NCBI GenBank assembly: GCA_905209135.1
Contig: CAJLRT010000053.1
Coordinates: 1 to 6,906, forward strand
DNA: 6,906 bases
Source of the DNA: an uncultured Eubacteriales bacterium
Lineage (GTDB): Bacteria > Bacillota > Clostridia > Oscillospirales > UMGS1783
Reading direction: 5' to 3'
The position numbers were made by a program, and so were the translations under genes. This document shows, one piece after another, positions 1-6,209 of this stretch (its first letter is position 1; every line of letters starts with the position of its first letter). A model generated the notes under the pieces. That model did no database searches, had not been told where the DNA came from, and saw only the letters and a list, made by a program, of their open reading frames with translations.

Positions 1-19
1 GCGCTCGGCGCCTAAGAAC

Positions 20-823
20 CTAAGTAGTCGCTGTGGTCGCGCTCGCACTGGACAGGGGGTCGTAGCCGTCGGCCTTGATGCTCTCCAGCTCCGCCGCGTT
101 CTGCGGCGACAGCTTCACCTGGATATCCCCCTCCATACAGCGCATGGCGACGGCGGTGAGCACGGATTCCGGCGCGCCGCCCACGCCCATGTACAGGTCG
201 ATCCGGCCGTCGTCGATACAGGTAGCGATGGAGGCGGCCACGTCGCCGTCGCCGATCAGCTTGATCCGCGCTCCGCATTCCCGGATCTCCGCAATGAGGT
301 CCTTGTGCCGGGGCCGGTCCATCACTGCGATGGTAAGATCGCGCGTCGATTTGCTCAGGCAGGCCGACGCGACCTTGAGATTTTCACGGACAGGGCAGTT
401 GATATCCAGATACCCGCAGAGTTTCGGGCCGTAAGCCAGCTTTTGCACATAGAAAGTCGGAAGAAAAGCGAGGGAATCCTTGCCGCCGACGGCAATGATC
501 GCAAGGGCGTTCGCCTGGCCGTTGGCCACCAGCCGGGTCCCGTCGATCGGGTCTACCGCGATATCCAGCTCAGGGTATTCCGGATGGTCCCAGTTGCCCA
601 CCTGCTCTCCGATATAGAGCATGGGCGCCTTGTCCTTCTCCCCCTCGCCTATGACGATTCTGCCGCGGATATTGACCAGGTCAAGCATGCCGCGCATGCC
701 GTCCACCGCAGCCTGGTCCGCCGCGTTCTTATCGTTCAGGCCCAAATATCTGCTTGCACGAAGCGCCGCCACTTCTGTCACGCGCACCATATTGAGCGAT
801 ATGTCCCTCTGGATATCATCCAT
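20..823 (-). CDS. glpX: Class II fructose-1,6-bisphosphatase (GlpX), C-terminus lost
   Basis: This cytoplasmic enzyme hydrolyses fructose-1,6-bisphosphate to fructose-6-phosphate in gluconeogenesis, using divalent metal ions. The sequence shows the GlpX hallmarks in order: DKNAAD at residues 31-36, IGEGEKDKAPMLYIGE around 58-73, VDPIDGTR at 90-97, GDGDVAAS at 191-198 and GVGGAPES at 213-220. The acidic residues expected to bind metal (D36, E60, D64, D91, E219) are all present. The ATG start at 823 is preceded by GGAGG (complement of 834-838), 10 nt away. The gene follows the 245-residue membrane protein by 32 nt with no promoter visible between, so the two are probably cotranscribed. Family members are about 320-336 residues; this frame stops at 267. 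Similarity fades near residue 256, so roughly 60-70 C-terminal residues are missing. None of the three frames resumes a GlpX-like C-terminus in the remaining bases. This may be a contig-end artefact or a real truncation. Confidence 0.93.
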   Translation of the reverse strand: MDDIQRDISLNMVRVTEVAALRASRYLGLNDKNAADQAAVDGMRGMLDLVNIRGRIVIGEGEKDKAPMLYIGEQVGNWDHPEYPELDIAVDPIDGTRLVANGQANALAIIAVGGKDSLAFLPTFYVQKLAYGPKLCGYLDINCPVRENLKVASACLSKSTRDLTIAVMDRPRHKDLIAEIRECGARIKLIGDGDVAASIATCIDDGRIDLYMGVGGAPESVLTAVAMRCMEGDIQVKLSPQNAAELESIKADGYDPLSSASATTATT

Positions 824-855
824 TCTGCTTCCGCCTCCGTTATTCTATTTTATAT

Positions 856-1593
856 TCAGCCCGCTATCTTCTGCAGCACCTGCAGCGCGGGCTCGCTGTA
901 CTTGTCAAGCGCCGCATCGGACTGGGCGCGCACGGCAAAATAATAGTCGTTGAGCGGGCTGTTCGCACCGATCGGTATGTCCGTCTCCGTAAGGGGGTAG
1001 ACCGACTCGGCGGGCTTGTAATAGGCAAGGCCCCGCAGTTCGTCCGCCATGGAGATGAACTCCTCCCGGCCCACGAAAAAAGCGATATTAAACGGGACGA
1101 GCTGCTCGTCCATATCGTGGTAGGCGGCCTCAAACTGGCTCTCATTGTCCTCCGTACGCTGGGCCGGCATTGAGATGCGCGTAAAGGTGACGGTGATTTT
1201 CCCGTCGCCGTTCTGGTCCTCCACGTACTGTTCCAGATATTTCTGGATATCCTCTATATCCCCCTGCTCCAATACGCCGTCCTCCTGGAGAAGCACCTGC
1301 AGATCGGGCTTGGGCGTGGAGATCATGTTGTACACGGCGATGACGATCATGGCCGTTCCGAGTATGGCGCCGAAAATATAATAGCCGCGCCGGAAAGAGT
1401 TGCGGTTCCTGCGCTTGCGCGCGACGCGCGCAAGCTCTTCGCCGTCCAGCACCTCGTCGTCAAAAAACAAATCGTCCGGGTCGTTGATCGACTCGCGCAG
1501 TTTCCTGCGGCGGCGCTGTTCCGCCACATGGTCGACCGGGCCCTTCCCGGTAAACTGATTCCATTTATCCTTGAGATTGTCCCACAGTCCCAT
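856..1593 (-). CDS. Single-pass membrane protein of unknown function with an EF-hand-like loop
   Basis: The family is not recognised. The 245-residue product has a charged N-terminal part (about 1-70) with basic clusters RRRRK near 27-31 and RKRRNR near 59-64 and an acidic patch DPDDLFFDDE near 38-47. One hydrophobic membrane segment follows (about 71-92, YYIFGAILGTAMIVIAVYNM). The C-terminal domain of about 150 residues probably lies outside the membrane, by the positive-inside rule. It carries DQNGDGKI at 126-133, which matches the start of an EF-hand or dockerin-type calcium loop. The ATG at 1593 is chosen because AGGGGG (complement of 1601-1606) sits 7 nt upstream. The frame stays open back to a TTG at 1836, but that extension is Arg/Ala/Cys-rich, lacks a ribosome binding site and nearly coincides with the predicted transcription start. 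Being just upstream of glpX shows shared expression at most. Confidence 0.85.
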   Translation of the reverse strand: MGLWDNLKDKWNQFTGKGPVDHVAEQRRRRKLRESINDPDDLFFDDEVLDGEELARVARKRRNRNSFRRGYYIFGAILGTAMIVIAVYNMISTPKPDLQVLLQEDGVLEQGDIEDIQKYLEQYVEDQNGDGKITVTFTRISMPAQRTEDNESQFEAAYHDMDEQLVPFNIAFFVGREEFISMADELRGLAYYKPAESVYPLTETDIPIGANSPLNDYYFAVRAQSDAALDKYSEPALQVLQKIAG

Positions 1594-1838
1594 GTATTTA
1601 CCCCCTCGGCAATTGCCGATTCTTGTTTCAGAGAACGCCGCAGCCCTGACAACGGCACTGGAGCCGGCCCTGCCCGAAACAAAGGCCCGGGCCTGCGCGC
1701 ACGCCGTGCCGGAGAGAATTCCGCAGCCCGCAGCGGATTTCCGCCGCAGCCGCGGATTTGCACAGGCTGCCCGGCAAGGCGTTTTATGCACCCCGAGAAG
1801 CCGCAGACCGGCCGGACAGCTAAAAAGGCGCGGCAAAC
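1594..1838 (-). promoter_or_regulatory. Long GC-rich 5' leader of the 245-residue membrane protein gene
   Basis: About 245 nt separate the predicted transcription start (near 1838) from the ATG at 1593. The stretch contains several self-complementary elements. A perfect 14-bp palindrome, TCGGCAATTGCCGA, lies at 1606-1619 and touches the ribosome binding site (1601-1606). A hairpin with a 7-bp stem and AAAT loop lies at 1730-1747, and a 10-bp palindrome GGCCCGGGCC at 1684-1693. I do not recognise a known riboswitch or T-box core. The palindrome could hide the ribosome binding site in mRNA or be a protein-binding operator; neither is shown. The leader is inferred from the promoter position alone. 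Confidence 0.4.
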
Positions 1839-1844
1839 AATGAT

Positions 1845-1874
1845 ATTATATAGCAAAGACAAGCCGCTTGTCAA
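1845..1874 (-). promoter_or_regulatory. Sigma-A-type promoter for the membrane protein-glpX pair
   Basis: On the minus strand this reads a perfect -35 TTGACA (complement of 1869-1874), an 18-nt spacer, then a perfect -10 TATAAT (complement of 1845-1850). Transcription would start near 1838. It lies between the end of the acyltransferase gene and the long leader, so it can drive the membrane protein and glpX independently of upstream genes. Confidence 0.8.
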
Positions 1875-1940
1875 ATCCGGGTGCGGCGCTTGCGGGGCCC
1901 GCCGCGGCACGGAACGGGGCGGAAAAACGCTTTTGTTTTG

Positions 1941-3059
1941 TCATAGCAACAGTTTTCTTACAAATGGTATTTTCTTCAGGAGCAGCGATATCCCCGCGCA
2001 GAGGAGGACTACCGCCGCGGCATACAGAAAATTTGACGCATAATTCTGCATGAACGGCAGTGATTTGATCCCCCAGCGGTTACAAAGGTGAATGAAGATT
2101 TCGTGCAGGACATAGACGCCGAACGTATTGCAGGAAACACTGCGAATCAGCCGGCAAATTTTGTTTTTCTCCCCGCACTGATAGCGTGTGCTGAGCAGAT
2201 ATATCGCAAGCACGTTGACGCATGTAAATATGGAGTCGTATCCGTTCCACACGACGTCCCAGACGCCGCCTGTCATTTTAGAGGCGAATACGCCCCACAG
2301 GCCGAGGCAAAAGGAGGATATGCACAGCACTGCAATCAGCAGCCAGGGTTTTGCAATGTTTCTGCGCTCTATTTGGGATTTGATTTTACCGGCGTTGCCG
2401 CCGATAAAGCAGCCGATTCCGAAATAGGCAAAGGTATGTGCGTATAAGCCCCGCAGCGGGTTGAACATATTAAAATAATTCGAAGCAATATACTGGCGTT
2501 CGCCCTCTATGAAAAATTTATACATGGTGGCGACCATGCATATCAGCGAGTTGCCAAACGTGAGGATGACACAGGCGGCGACCCAATAGTAAAAAACCTT
2601 ACGGTTATGGTCGTACGCCGTCTTCATGAGCGGAAACAACAAATATATGCAAACCAACGCGCCCATAAACCAGAAATGGTTGATCCAGCCCTGTTTCCAG
2701 GTCCACAAAGCGTCTATAAACTCCCCTGCTGAAAACCACTGGTTTTTTATGGGCATAAGTATGAGAAGATTGACCGCGCCCCAGACGAAGGTGAGCAGAA
2801 TCAGCCGTCCCGTCTTTTTCAAATGCTTTTTCAAGTCAAATTCCCTGTTTATTAGCAGAAAACCGTTCGCCAAAAAGAAAAGCGGAACGCAGACAGACAG
2901 GATGCCCCTGATAAAATAGTTGACGCTTTCATAGGCGGAATGATTGAAATTATACGGCACTGTGGTTGAATGATACATCACCACAAAGAGCATTGCGATA
3001 CACTCTATCAAGTCAATATGATCGTACCGGGCCGGCTGACCCAGTCTCCTCTCCTGCAC
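1941..3059 (-). CDS. Acyltransferase-3 family integral membrane protein
   Basis: This is probably an integral membrane O-acyltransferase of the Acyl_transf_3 type (PF01757), a family that moves acetyl or other acyl groups onto cell-surface sugars or antibiotics. The acceptor cannot be told from sequence. The 372-residue product begins with the family's opening helix YDHIDLIECIAMLFVVMYHS (12-31), which contains the likely catalytic H30. VPLFFLANGFLL follows at 58-69, HFWFMGALVCIYLLFPLMK at 128-146 and the C-terminal FGVYVLHEIFIHL at 313-325. About ten hydrophobic segments are visible. The start is a GTG at 3059 with GAGGGAG (complement of 3069-3075) 9 nt upstream; no later start leaves the first helix intact. 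Local GC is near 45%, below the flanking genes. No glycosyltransferase or polysaccharide gene lies nearby, which suggests an accessory gene, perhaps acquired by transfer. Its promoter is probably the one at 3302-3330, reached by reading through the hairpin at 3100-3132. Confidence 0.85.
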   Translation of the reverse strand: MQERRLGQPARYDHIDLIECIAMLFVVMYHSTTVPYNFNHSAYESVNYFIRGILSVCVPLFFLANGFLLINREFDLKKHLKKTGRLILLTFVWGAVNLLILMPIKNQWFSAGEFIDALWTWKQGWINHFWFMGALVCIYLLFPLMKTAYDHNRKVFYYWVAACVILTFGNSLICMVATMYKFFIEGERQYIASNYFNMFNPLRGLYAHTFAYFGIGCFIGGNAGKIKSQIERRNIAKPWLLIAVLCISSFCLGLWGVFASKMTGGVWDVVWNGYDSIFTCVNVLAIYLLSTRYQCGEKNKICRLIRSVSCNTFGVYVLHEIFIHLCNRWGIKSLPFMQNYASNFLYAAAVVLLCAGISLLLKKIPFVRKLLL

Positions 3060-3092
3060 GAGCCGTCACTCCCTCTCTGGCCTTTTTCTCAA

Positions 3093-3132
3093 ATAAACAG
3101 CCGCAAACCCGAATCTGTCACAGGTTTGCGGC
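3093..3132 (-). terminator. Hairpin ending the candidate RNA / attenuator before the acyltransferase
   Basis: A perfect 10-bp inverted repeat (GCCGCAAACC at 3100-3109 with GGTTTGCGGC at 3123-3132, 13-nt loop) is followed on the minus strand by TGTTTATTTG. The T-run is interrupted, so termination may be partial. It lies 40 nt before the acyltransferase GTG, so transcripts that read through would express that gene. Confidence 0.6.
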
Positions 3133-3296
3133 CGCTTCTCCTGTACTGCTTTCCTCTGCTTGACGTGCGGCAGTCCGCGCGCCCGCCGGCATCTTTCCAT
3201 TGCCACTTGCCGAACGCCCGCTTTGCGCGCGGAACGCGCATGGGGAATCGGTTTTATAGCGGGGACAAAATCGTCCGTGTCCGGCGCATCAGGGCT
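3094..3296 (-). ncRNA. Candidate 6S RNA-like small RNA
   Basis: A promoter at 3302-3330 and a terminator-like hairpin at 3100-3132 would define a transcript of about 200 nt, the usual size of 6S RNA, which binds and inhibits sigma-A RNA polymerase. Its 5' end reads GCCCTGATGCGCCGG, resembling from memory the CCUGAUG start of Bacillus 6S-1 RNA. By hand, the 5' end (about 3294-3278) pairs imperfectly with 3174-3144: CCU with AGG, and GAUGCG with CGCA(CG)UC. This leaves an asymmetric open region containing GGACGATTTTGTCC, then an outer stem-loop (AUU and CCAU on the 5' side with AUGG and GAU on the 3' side). The complement of the open region resembles the known product-RNA start of Bacillus 6S-1 (G..CGG..CAAAA). 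Alternatively this is simply a structured leader of the acyltransferase gene. The RNA call is moderate and the 6S identity weaker. Confidence 0.42.
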
Positions 3297-3301
3297 TTTT
3301 T

Positions 3302-3330
3302 ATCATACTACTTTTGGAAGAACAAATCAA
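3302..3330 (-). promoter_or_regulatory. Sigma-A-type promoter downstream of lysS
   Basis: The minus strand reads TTGATT (complement of 3325-3330), a 17-nt spacer and TATGAT (complement of 3302-3307), followed by a run of A. The start would fall near 3296. It lies after the lysS terminator, so it serves the candidate small RNA and, by readthrough, the acyltransferase gene. Confidence 0.72.
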
Positions 3331-3467
3331 GACCCTCAAATTCGGAACGCTTCCACTCTTTTGTCACCTACGCCTATATTCCCCGTGAGAAAAAAGAAAC
3401 TTGTCCCCAATCCAACGGTTTCCCACCGCCCATCCGTTTGGCAAGCATTATCCTGCCTCATCTTTTT

Positions 3468-3501
3468 CAAAAGGCGGGCAATCGTTTCCGACCGCCCGCC
3501 T
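3468..3501 (-). terminator. Rho-independent terminator of lysS
   Basis: A 13-bp stem closed by a GAAA tetraloop occupies 3472-3501: AGGCGGGC then GGTCG on one arm, CGATT then GCCCGCCT on the other, with two G-U pairs. On the minus strand the stem runs directly into TTTG. It begins about 70 nt after the lysS stop codon. No T-run follows in the plus direction, so it acts for minus-strand transcription. Confidence 0.82.
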
Positions 3502-3569
3502 CAGCTTCAAAATTATGCGATTTTCCGCCTCTGGAGCGCGTCTCGTTTTGAAGAGCGAAACGGCGCTTT

Positions 3570-5525
3570 TTAATAGAGCTTTGCTCCCGCCGGAATGTGG
3601 TCGTCCACCATCAGCAGATGGAGCTTTTCCTCGCCCGCCTCGGTGTGAACGGCGGAGATGAGCATACCGCAGGAATCAATCCCCATCATCGGTCTTGGCG
3701 GCAGGTTTGTAATAGCGATACAGGTCCTGCCAACGAGCTGCTCCGGCTCGTAATAGGCGTGAATACCGCTTAAAATCGTGCGTTCTGCGCCTGTGCCGTC
3801 GTCCAAGGTAAACTTTAAAAGTTTCTTCGACTTCGGTACGGTTTCGCAGGCAAGCACCTTTACCGCACGGAAATCGGACTTGGAAAATGTCTCAAAATCC
3901 ACAAAATCCTTAAACAGCGGCTCGATTTCCACCTTTGAAAAATCTATCTTTTCCGGCGCGGGTTTTACATCATTCGCACCCTCGGATTCCGCCTTTTCGC
4001 TTACATCATTTTGCCCTTTTACATCTTTGAATGGCTTCATCGTAGGGAATAGCAAAACGTCGCGGATGGAGGGGCTGTCCGTCAGCAGCATGACGAGCCT
4101 GTCCACGCCGAAGCCCAGTCCGCCCGTCGGCGGCAGGCCGTATTCCAGGGCGGTGATATAGTCCTCGTCCACCTGCGCGTTCGCGCCCTGGGCGCGCCGG
4201 AGCGCGACCTGCTTCTCAAAGCGCTGGCGCTGGTCGATCGGGTCGTTGAGTTCGGAAAAGGCGTTGCCCATCTCCTGCGCGTTGATAAAATACTCAAACC
4301 GCTCGGTAAAGGCGGGGTTGGAGGGCTTGCGCTTGGCGAGCGGTGAATTCTCCACCGGGTAGTCGTAGATAAAGGTGGGCTGGATCAGGCGTTCTTCCAC
4401 GAACGCATCGAACAGTGCGGCGAGCACATCGCCTTTGGTGGCCGATTTTTCCACCTCCACATGGAGCCGGGCGGCCTCCGCGCGCGCGGCTTCGTCCGAC
4501 TCCCACGCGTCGTAGTCCGCGCCGCTGTATTTGCGCACAGCCTCGACCATGGTCATACGCGCCCAGTCCTCGCCGATGCGGATCTGCTCGCCCTGATACG
4601 GGATGACATCCGAGCCGCAGATGGTGCGGGCCAGGTGCTTATAGAGGTTCTCTACCAGGTCCATAATCCCCATATAGTCGGTGTAGGCCTGATACAGTTC
4701 CACGGTTGTAAACTCGGGGTTGTGCTTGGTGTCCATACCCTCGTTGCGGAAGATGCGGCCAACCTCGTACACCTTGCTGAAGCCGCCTACGATCAGCCGC
4801 TTCAGGTACAGCTCGGTCTCGATGCGCAGGAACATGTCGATGTCCAGCGTGTTGTGGTGCGTTACAAAGGGGCGGGCGGCGGCGCCGATTTCCAGCGTGT
4901 GCAGAACAGGCGTGTCCACCTCCAGAAAGCCCGCACTGTCAAGATAGGCGCGGATTTCGCGCAGGATCTGGGAACGCTTCAAAAAGACGTCCTTCACCTC
5001 GGGGTTGACGATCAGATCCACGTACCGCTGGCGGTAGCGCAGGTCGGTATCGCGCAGGCCGTGGAATTTTTCCGGCAGGGGCAGAAGAGATTTGGACAGC
5101 AGAATATAGGACGACACATCTACCGATATTTCTCCCATATGGGTGCGGAATACCGTTCCCGTTACGCCGATGATGTCTCCGATATCCAGTTTTTTATACG
5201 CGGCGTAGGCCTCCTGGCCCACATTGTCGCGCTTGAAATAGAGCTGGATTCTTCCCTCGCCGTCCAACAGGTCGGCAAACGACGCCTTGCCCATGCCGCG
5301 CTTGCTCAGCAGGCGGCCGGCGATGGAGACCTGCCTGCCCTCCAGCCGGTCAAAGCCGTCCCGGATTTGTCTGGACGTGCTGTCGCAGCCGAATTTGACC
5401 TGTTCATAGGGGTTCTGGCCCTCGGCGACAAGCGCTTCGAGTTTTTCGAGCCGGATTCTCTTCTGTTCGCTGACTTCCCGCAGTTCTTCCTGCGACGCCT
5501 GGGTGTTTTCAACTTCTGTGCCCAT
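3570..5525 (-). CDS. lysS: Lysyl-tRNA synthetase, class II, with fused C-terminal tRNA-binding domain
   Basis: This cytoplasmic enzyme charges tRNA-Lys with lysine, using ATP. A coiled N-terminal extension (about 1-45) precedes the anticodon-binding OB-fold (about 64-146, VSIAGRLLSKRGMGKASFAD). The class II catalytic core follows: motif 1 at about 184-206 ending in VDTP, the GAAARPFVTHHNTLDIDMF segment at 214-232, motif 2 with RIFRNEGMDTKHNPEFTTVE at 257-276, and motif 3 GLGFGVDR at 469-476. LysS usually ends near 490-510 residues; this protein has 651. A charged linker (about 498-526) leads to an extra domain at about 527-651 (DFRAVKVLACETVPKSKKLL, then TNLPPRPMMGIDSCGMLISA) that matches the tRNA-binding OB-fold of MetG C-termini, Trbp111 and CsaA (PF01588). 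The ATG at 5525 has GGGAGG (complement of 5533-5538) 7 nt upstream; a TTG 15 codons earlier lies inside a hairpin and is rejected. Base composition changes sharply between core and extension. Confidence 0.97.
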   Translation of the reverse strand: MGTEVENTQASQEELREVSEQKRIRLEKLEALVAEGQNPYEQVKFGCDSTSRQIRDGFDRLEGRQVSIAGRLLSKRGMGKASFADLLDGEGRIQLYFKRDNVGQEAYAAYKKLDIGDIIGVTGTVFRTHMGEISVDVSSYILLSKSLLPLPEKFHGLRDTDLRYRQRYVDLIVNPEVKDVFLKRSQILREIRAYLDSAGFLEVDTPVLHTLEIGAAARPFVTHHNTLDIDMFLRIETELYLKRLIVGGFSKVYEVGRIFRNEGMDTKHNPEFTTVELYQAYTDYMGIMDLVENLYKHLARTICGSDVIPYQGEQIRIGEDWARMTMVEAVRKYSGADYDAWESDEAARAEAARLHVEVEKSATKGDVLAALFDAFVEERLIQPTFIYDYPVENSPLAKRKPSNPAFTERFEYFINAQEMGNAFSELNDPIDQRQRFEKQVALRRAQGANAQVDEDYITALEYGLPPTGGLGFGVDRLVMLLTDSPSIRDVLLFPTMKPFKDVKGQNDVSEKAESEGANDVKPAPEKIDFSKVEIEPLFKDFVDFETFSKSDFRAVKVLACETVPKSKKLLKFTLDDGTGAERTILSGIHAYYEPEQLVGRTCIAITNLPPRPMMGIDSCGMLISAVHTEAGEEKLHLLMVDDHIPAGAKLY

Positions 5526-5550
5526 ACATCTGCCTCCCGGTCTTTTTTGA

Positions 5551-5602
5551 TAAAAGCGGTTTAACCGCAAAACAGGCGTGTAACAGCGCCTGTTACACGC
5601 CT
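5551..5602 (-). terminator. Tandem hairpins between greA and lysS (terminator or attenuator)
   Basis: A perfect 13-bp inverted repeat (AGGCGTGTAACAG at 5574-5586, CTGTTACACGCCT at 5590-5602, 3-nt loop) is followed on the minus strand by GTTTTG. A second small hairpin, GCGGTTAAACCGC (5556-5568), comes next and is followed by TTTTATC. Both look like intrinsic terminators after greA, yet lysS starts only 48 nt beyond the larger one, with no clear promoter between. Partial termination, or a regulated attenuator lowering lysS relative to greA, would fit. No T-box core was seen. Confidence 0.7.
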
Positions 5603-5626
5603 ATCTTCCATAAGCGTACTCTTCAG

Positions 5627-6115
5627 TTAGTCGCCGGTCATATCCACTGCAAGGATTTCATAGACAGTGACGCCGTATGCCGTTTCGACATTCACCTTGT
5701 CGCCGCAGCGATGGCCTACGAGCGCCTTGCCGACCGGGCTCTCGTCCGAAATGCGGCCCTCCATGGGGTTCGCTTCGGCCGAGCCGACTATCTGGAACAG
5801 GGCTGTTTCTTCCGTTCCATCCTCCATGATTTTTACTTTCACGGAGGTGCCCAGGGAGACGACGTCCCGCTGGATCTGGTCTTTGTTTAAGACGACGGCT
5901 ACCTTGAGCATATTTTCAAGCTCCGCAATTCTGGATTCCACCATGGCCTGCTCGTTTTTCGCCTCGTCGTATTCGCTGTTTTCGGACAGATCGCCGAATG
6001 ACCGCGCCTGTTTTATCTTTTCCGCGACTTCTTCCCGTTTTAAGGATTTTAAATCTTCCAGCTCGTCAGTGATCTGCTTCAATCCCTGGGCTGTAAGTAT
6101 TACCTGCTTTTGCAT
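5627..6115 (-). CDS. greA: Transcription elongation factor GreA
   Basis: GreA enters the secondary channel of RNA polymerase and stimulates cleavage of backtracked transcripts, letting paused complexes restart. The 162-residue length is close to the family norm of about 158. Residues 1-75 form the antiparallel coiled coil: LTAQGLKQITDELEDLKSLK, then the tip FGDLSENSEYDEAKNEQ at 40-56 with the acidic residues that hold the catalytic metal. The C-terminal FKBP-like domain (about 82-159) includes the conserved RISDESPVGKALVGHRCGD at 121-139. The ATG at 6115 has AAGGAG (complement of 6124-6129) 8 nt upstream. It lies 101 nt before lysS, a neighbour pairing often found in Bacillota. Expression probably comes from the consensus promoter at 6284-6312 through a leader of about 160 nt. 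Confidence 0.98.
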   Translation of the reverse strand: MQKQVILTAQGLKQITDELEDLKSLKREEVAEKIKQARSFGDLSENSEYDEAKNEQAMVESRIAELENMLKVAVVLNKDQIQRDVVSLGTSVKVKIMEDGTEETALFQIVGSAEANPMEGRISDESPVGKALVGHRCGDKVNVETAYGVTVYEILAVDMTGD

Positions 6116-6209
6116 GCCTTTATCTCCTTGATTTCAATGTTGGCCGGATTAAACTATATAATATTCAAATTCGCTGTCGATATGCATGTATTTCCGGTAT
6201 TCACGCAAT

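Larger units (their letters stand above)
3060..3569. other. Intergenic region between lysS and the acyltransferase gene
   Basis: I find no convincing protein gene in these 510 bases on either strand. The open frames on the plus strand lack ribosome binding sites and read as low-similarity Arg/Pro/Ser-rich sequence. In minus-strand order the region holds the lysS terminator, a sigma-A-type promoter, a candidate small RNA of about 200 nt ending in a hairpin, and the ribosome binding site of the acyltransferase gene. Each is listed separately. Confidence 0.7.

Noticed and set aside
305..943. A 212-codon plus-strand open frame opposite glpX.
   Set aside because: It mirrors the GlpX reading frame in GC-rich DNA and spans the gap between two well-supported minus-strand genes.
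1594..1836. An N-terminal extension of the 245-residue membrane protein back to a TTG at 1836.
   Set aside because: The extension lacks a ribosome binding site, starts almost at the predicted transcription start and has no protein-like pattern. The ATG at 1593 has an excellent Shine-Dalgarno sequence.
1880..1940. A terminator after the acyltransferase gene (GTGCGGCG and CGCCGCGGCAC could pair).
   Set aside because: The pairing needs a bulge and no T-run follows on the minus strand, so there is no adequate case for a terminator.
2970..3551. A 193-codon plus-strand open frame across the lysS-acyltransferase intergenic region.
   Set aside because: No ribosome binding site and no recognisable fold. 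It overlaps the start of the acyltransferase gene and runs through the lysS terminator and the promoter, which explain the region better.
4461..5564. A 367-codon open frame on the plus strand opposite lysS.
   Set aside because: It lies antisense to the unmistakable LysS core, has no ribosome binding site, and its length is explained by high GC and codon bias of the real gene.
5526..5570. A 15-residue extension of LysS to a TTG at 5570.
   Set aside because: That start lies inside the tandem hairpins after greA and lacks a ribosome binding site. The ATG at 5525 has GGGAGG 7 nt upstream.
5526..5626. A T-box or other aminoacyl-tRNA-sensing leader before lysS.
   Set aside because: The gap is only 101 nt and the conserved T-box antiterminator core was not found, so it is called only a terminator or attenuator.
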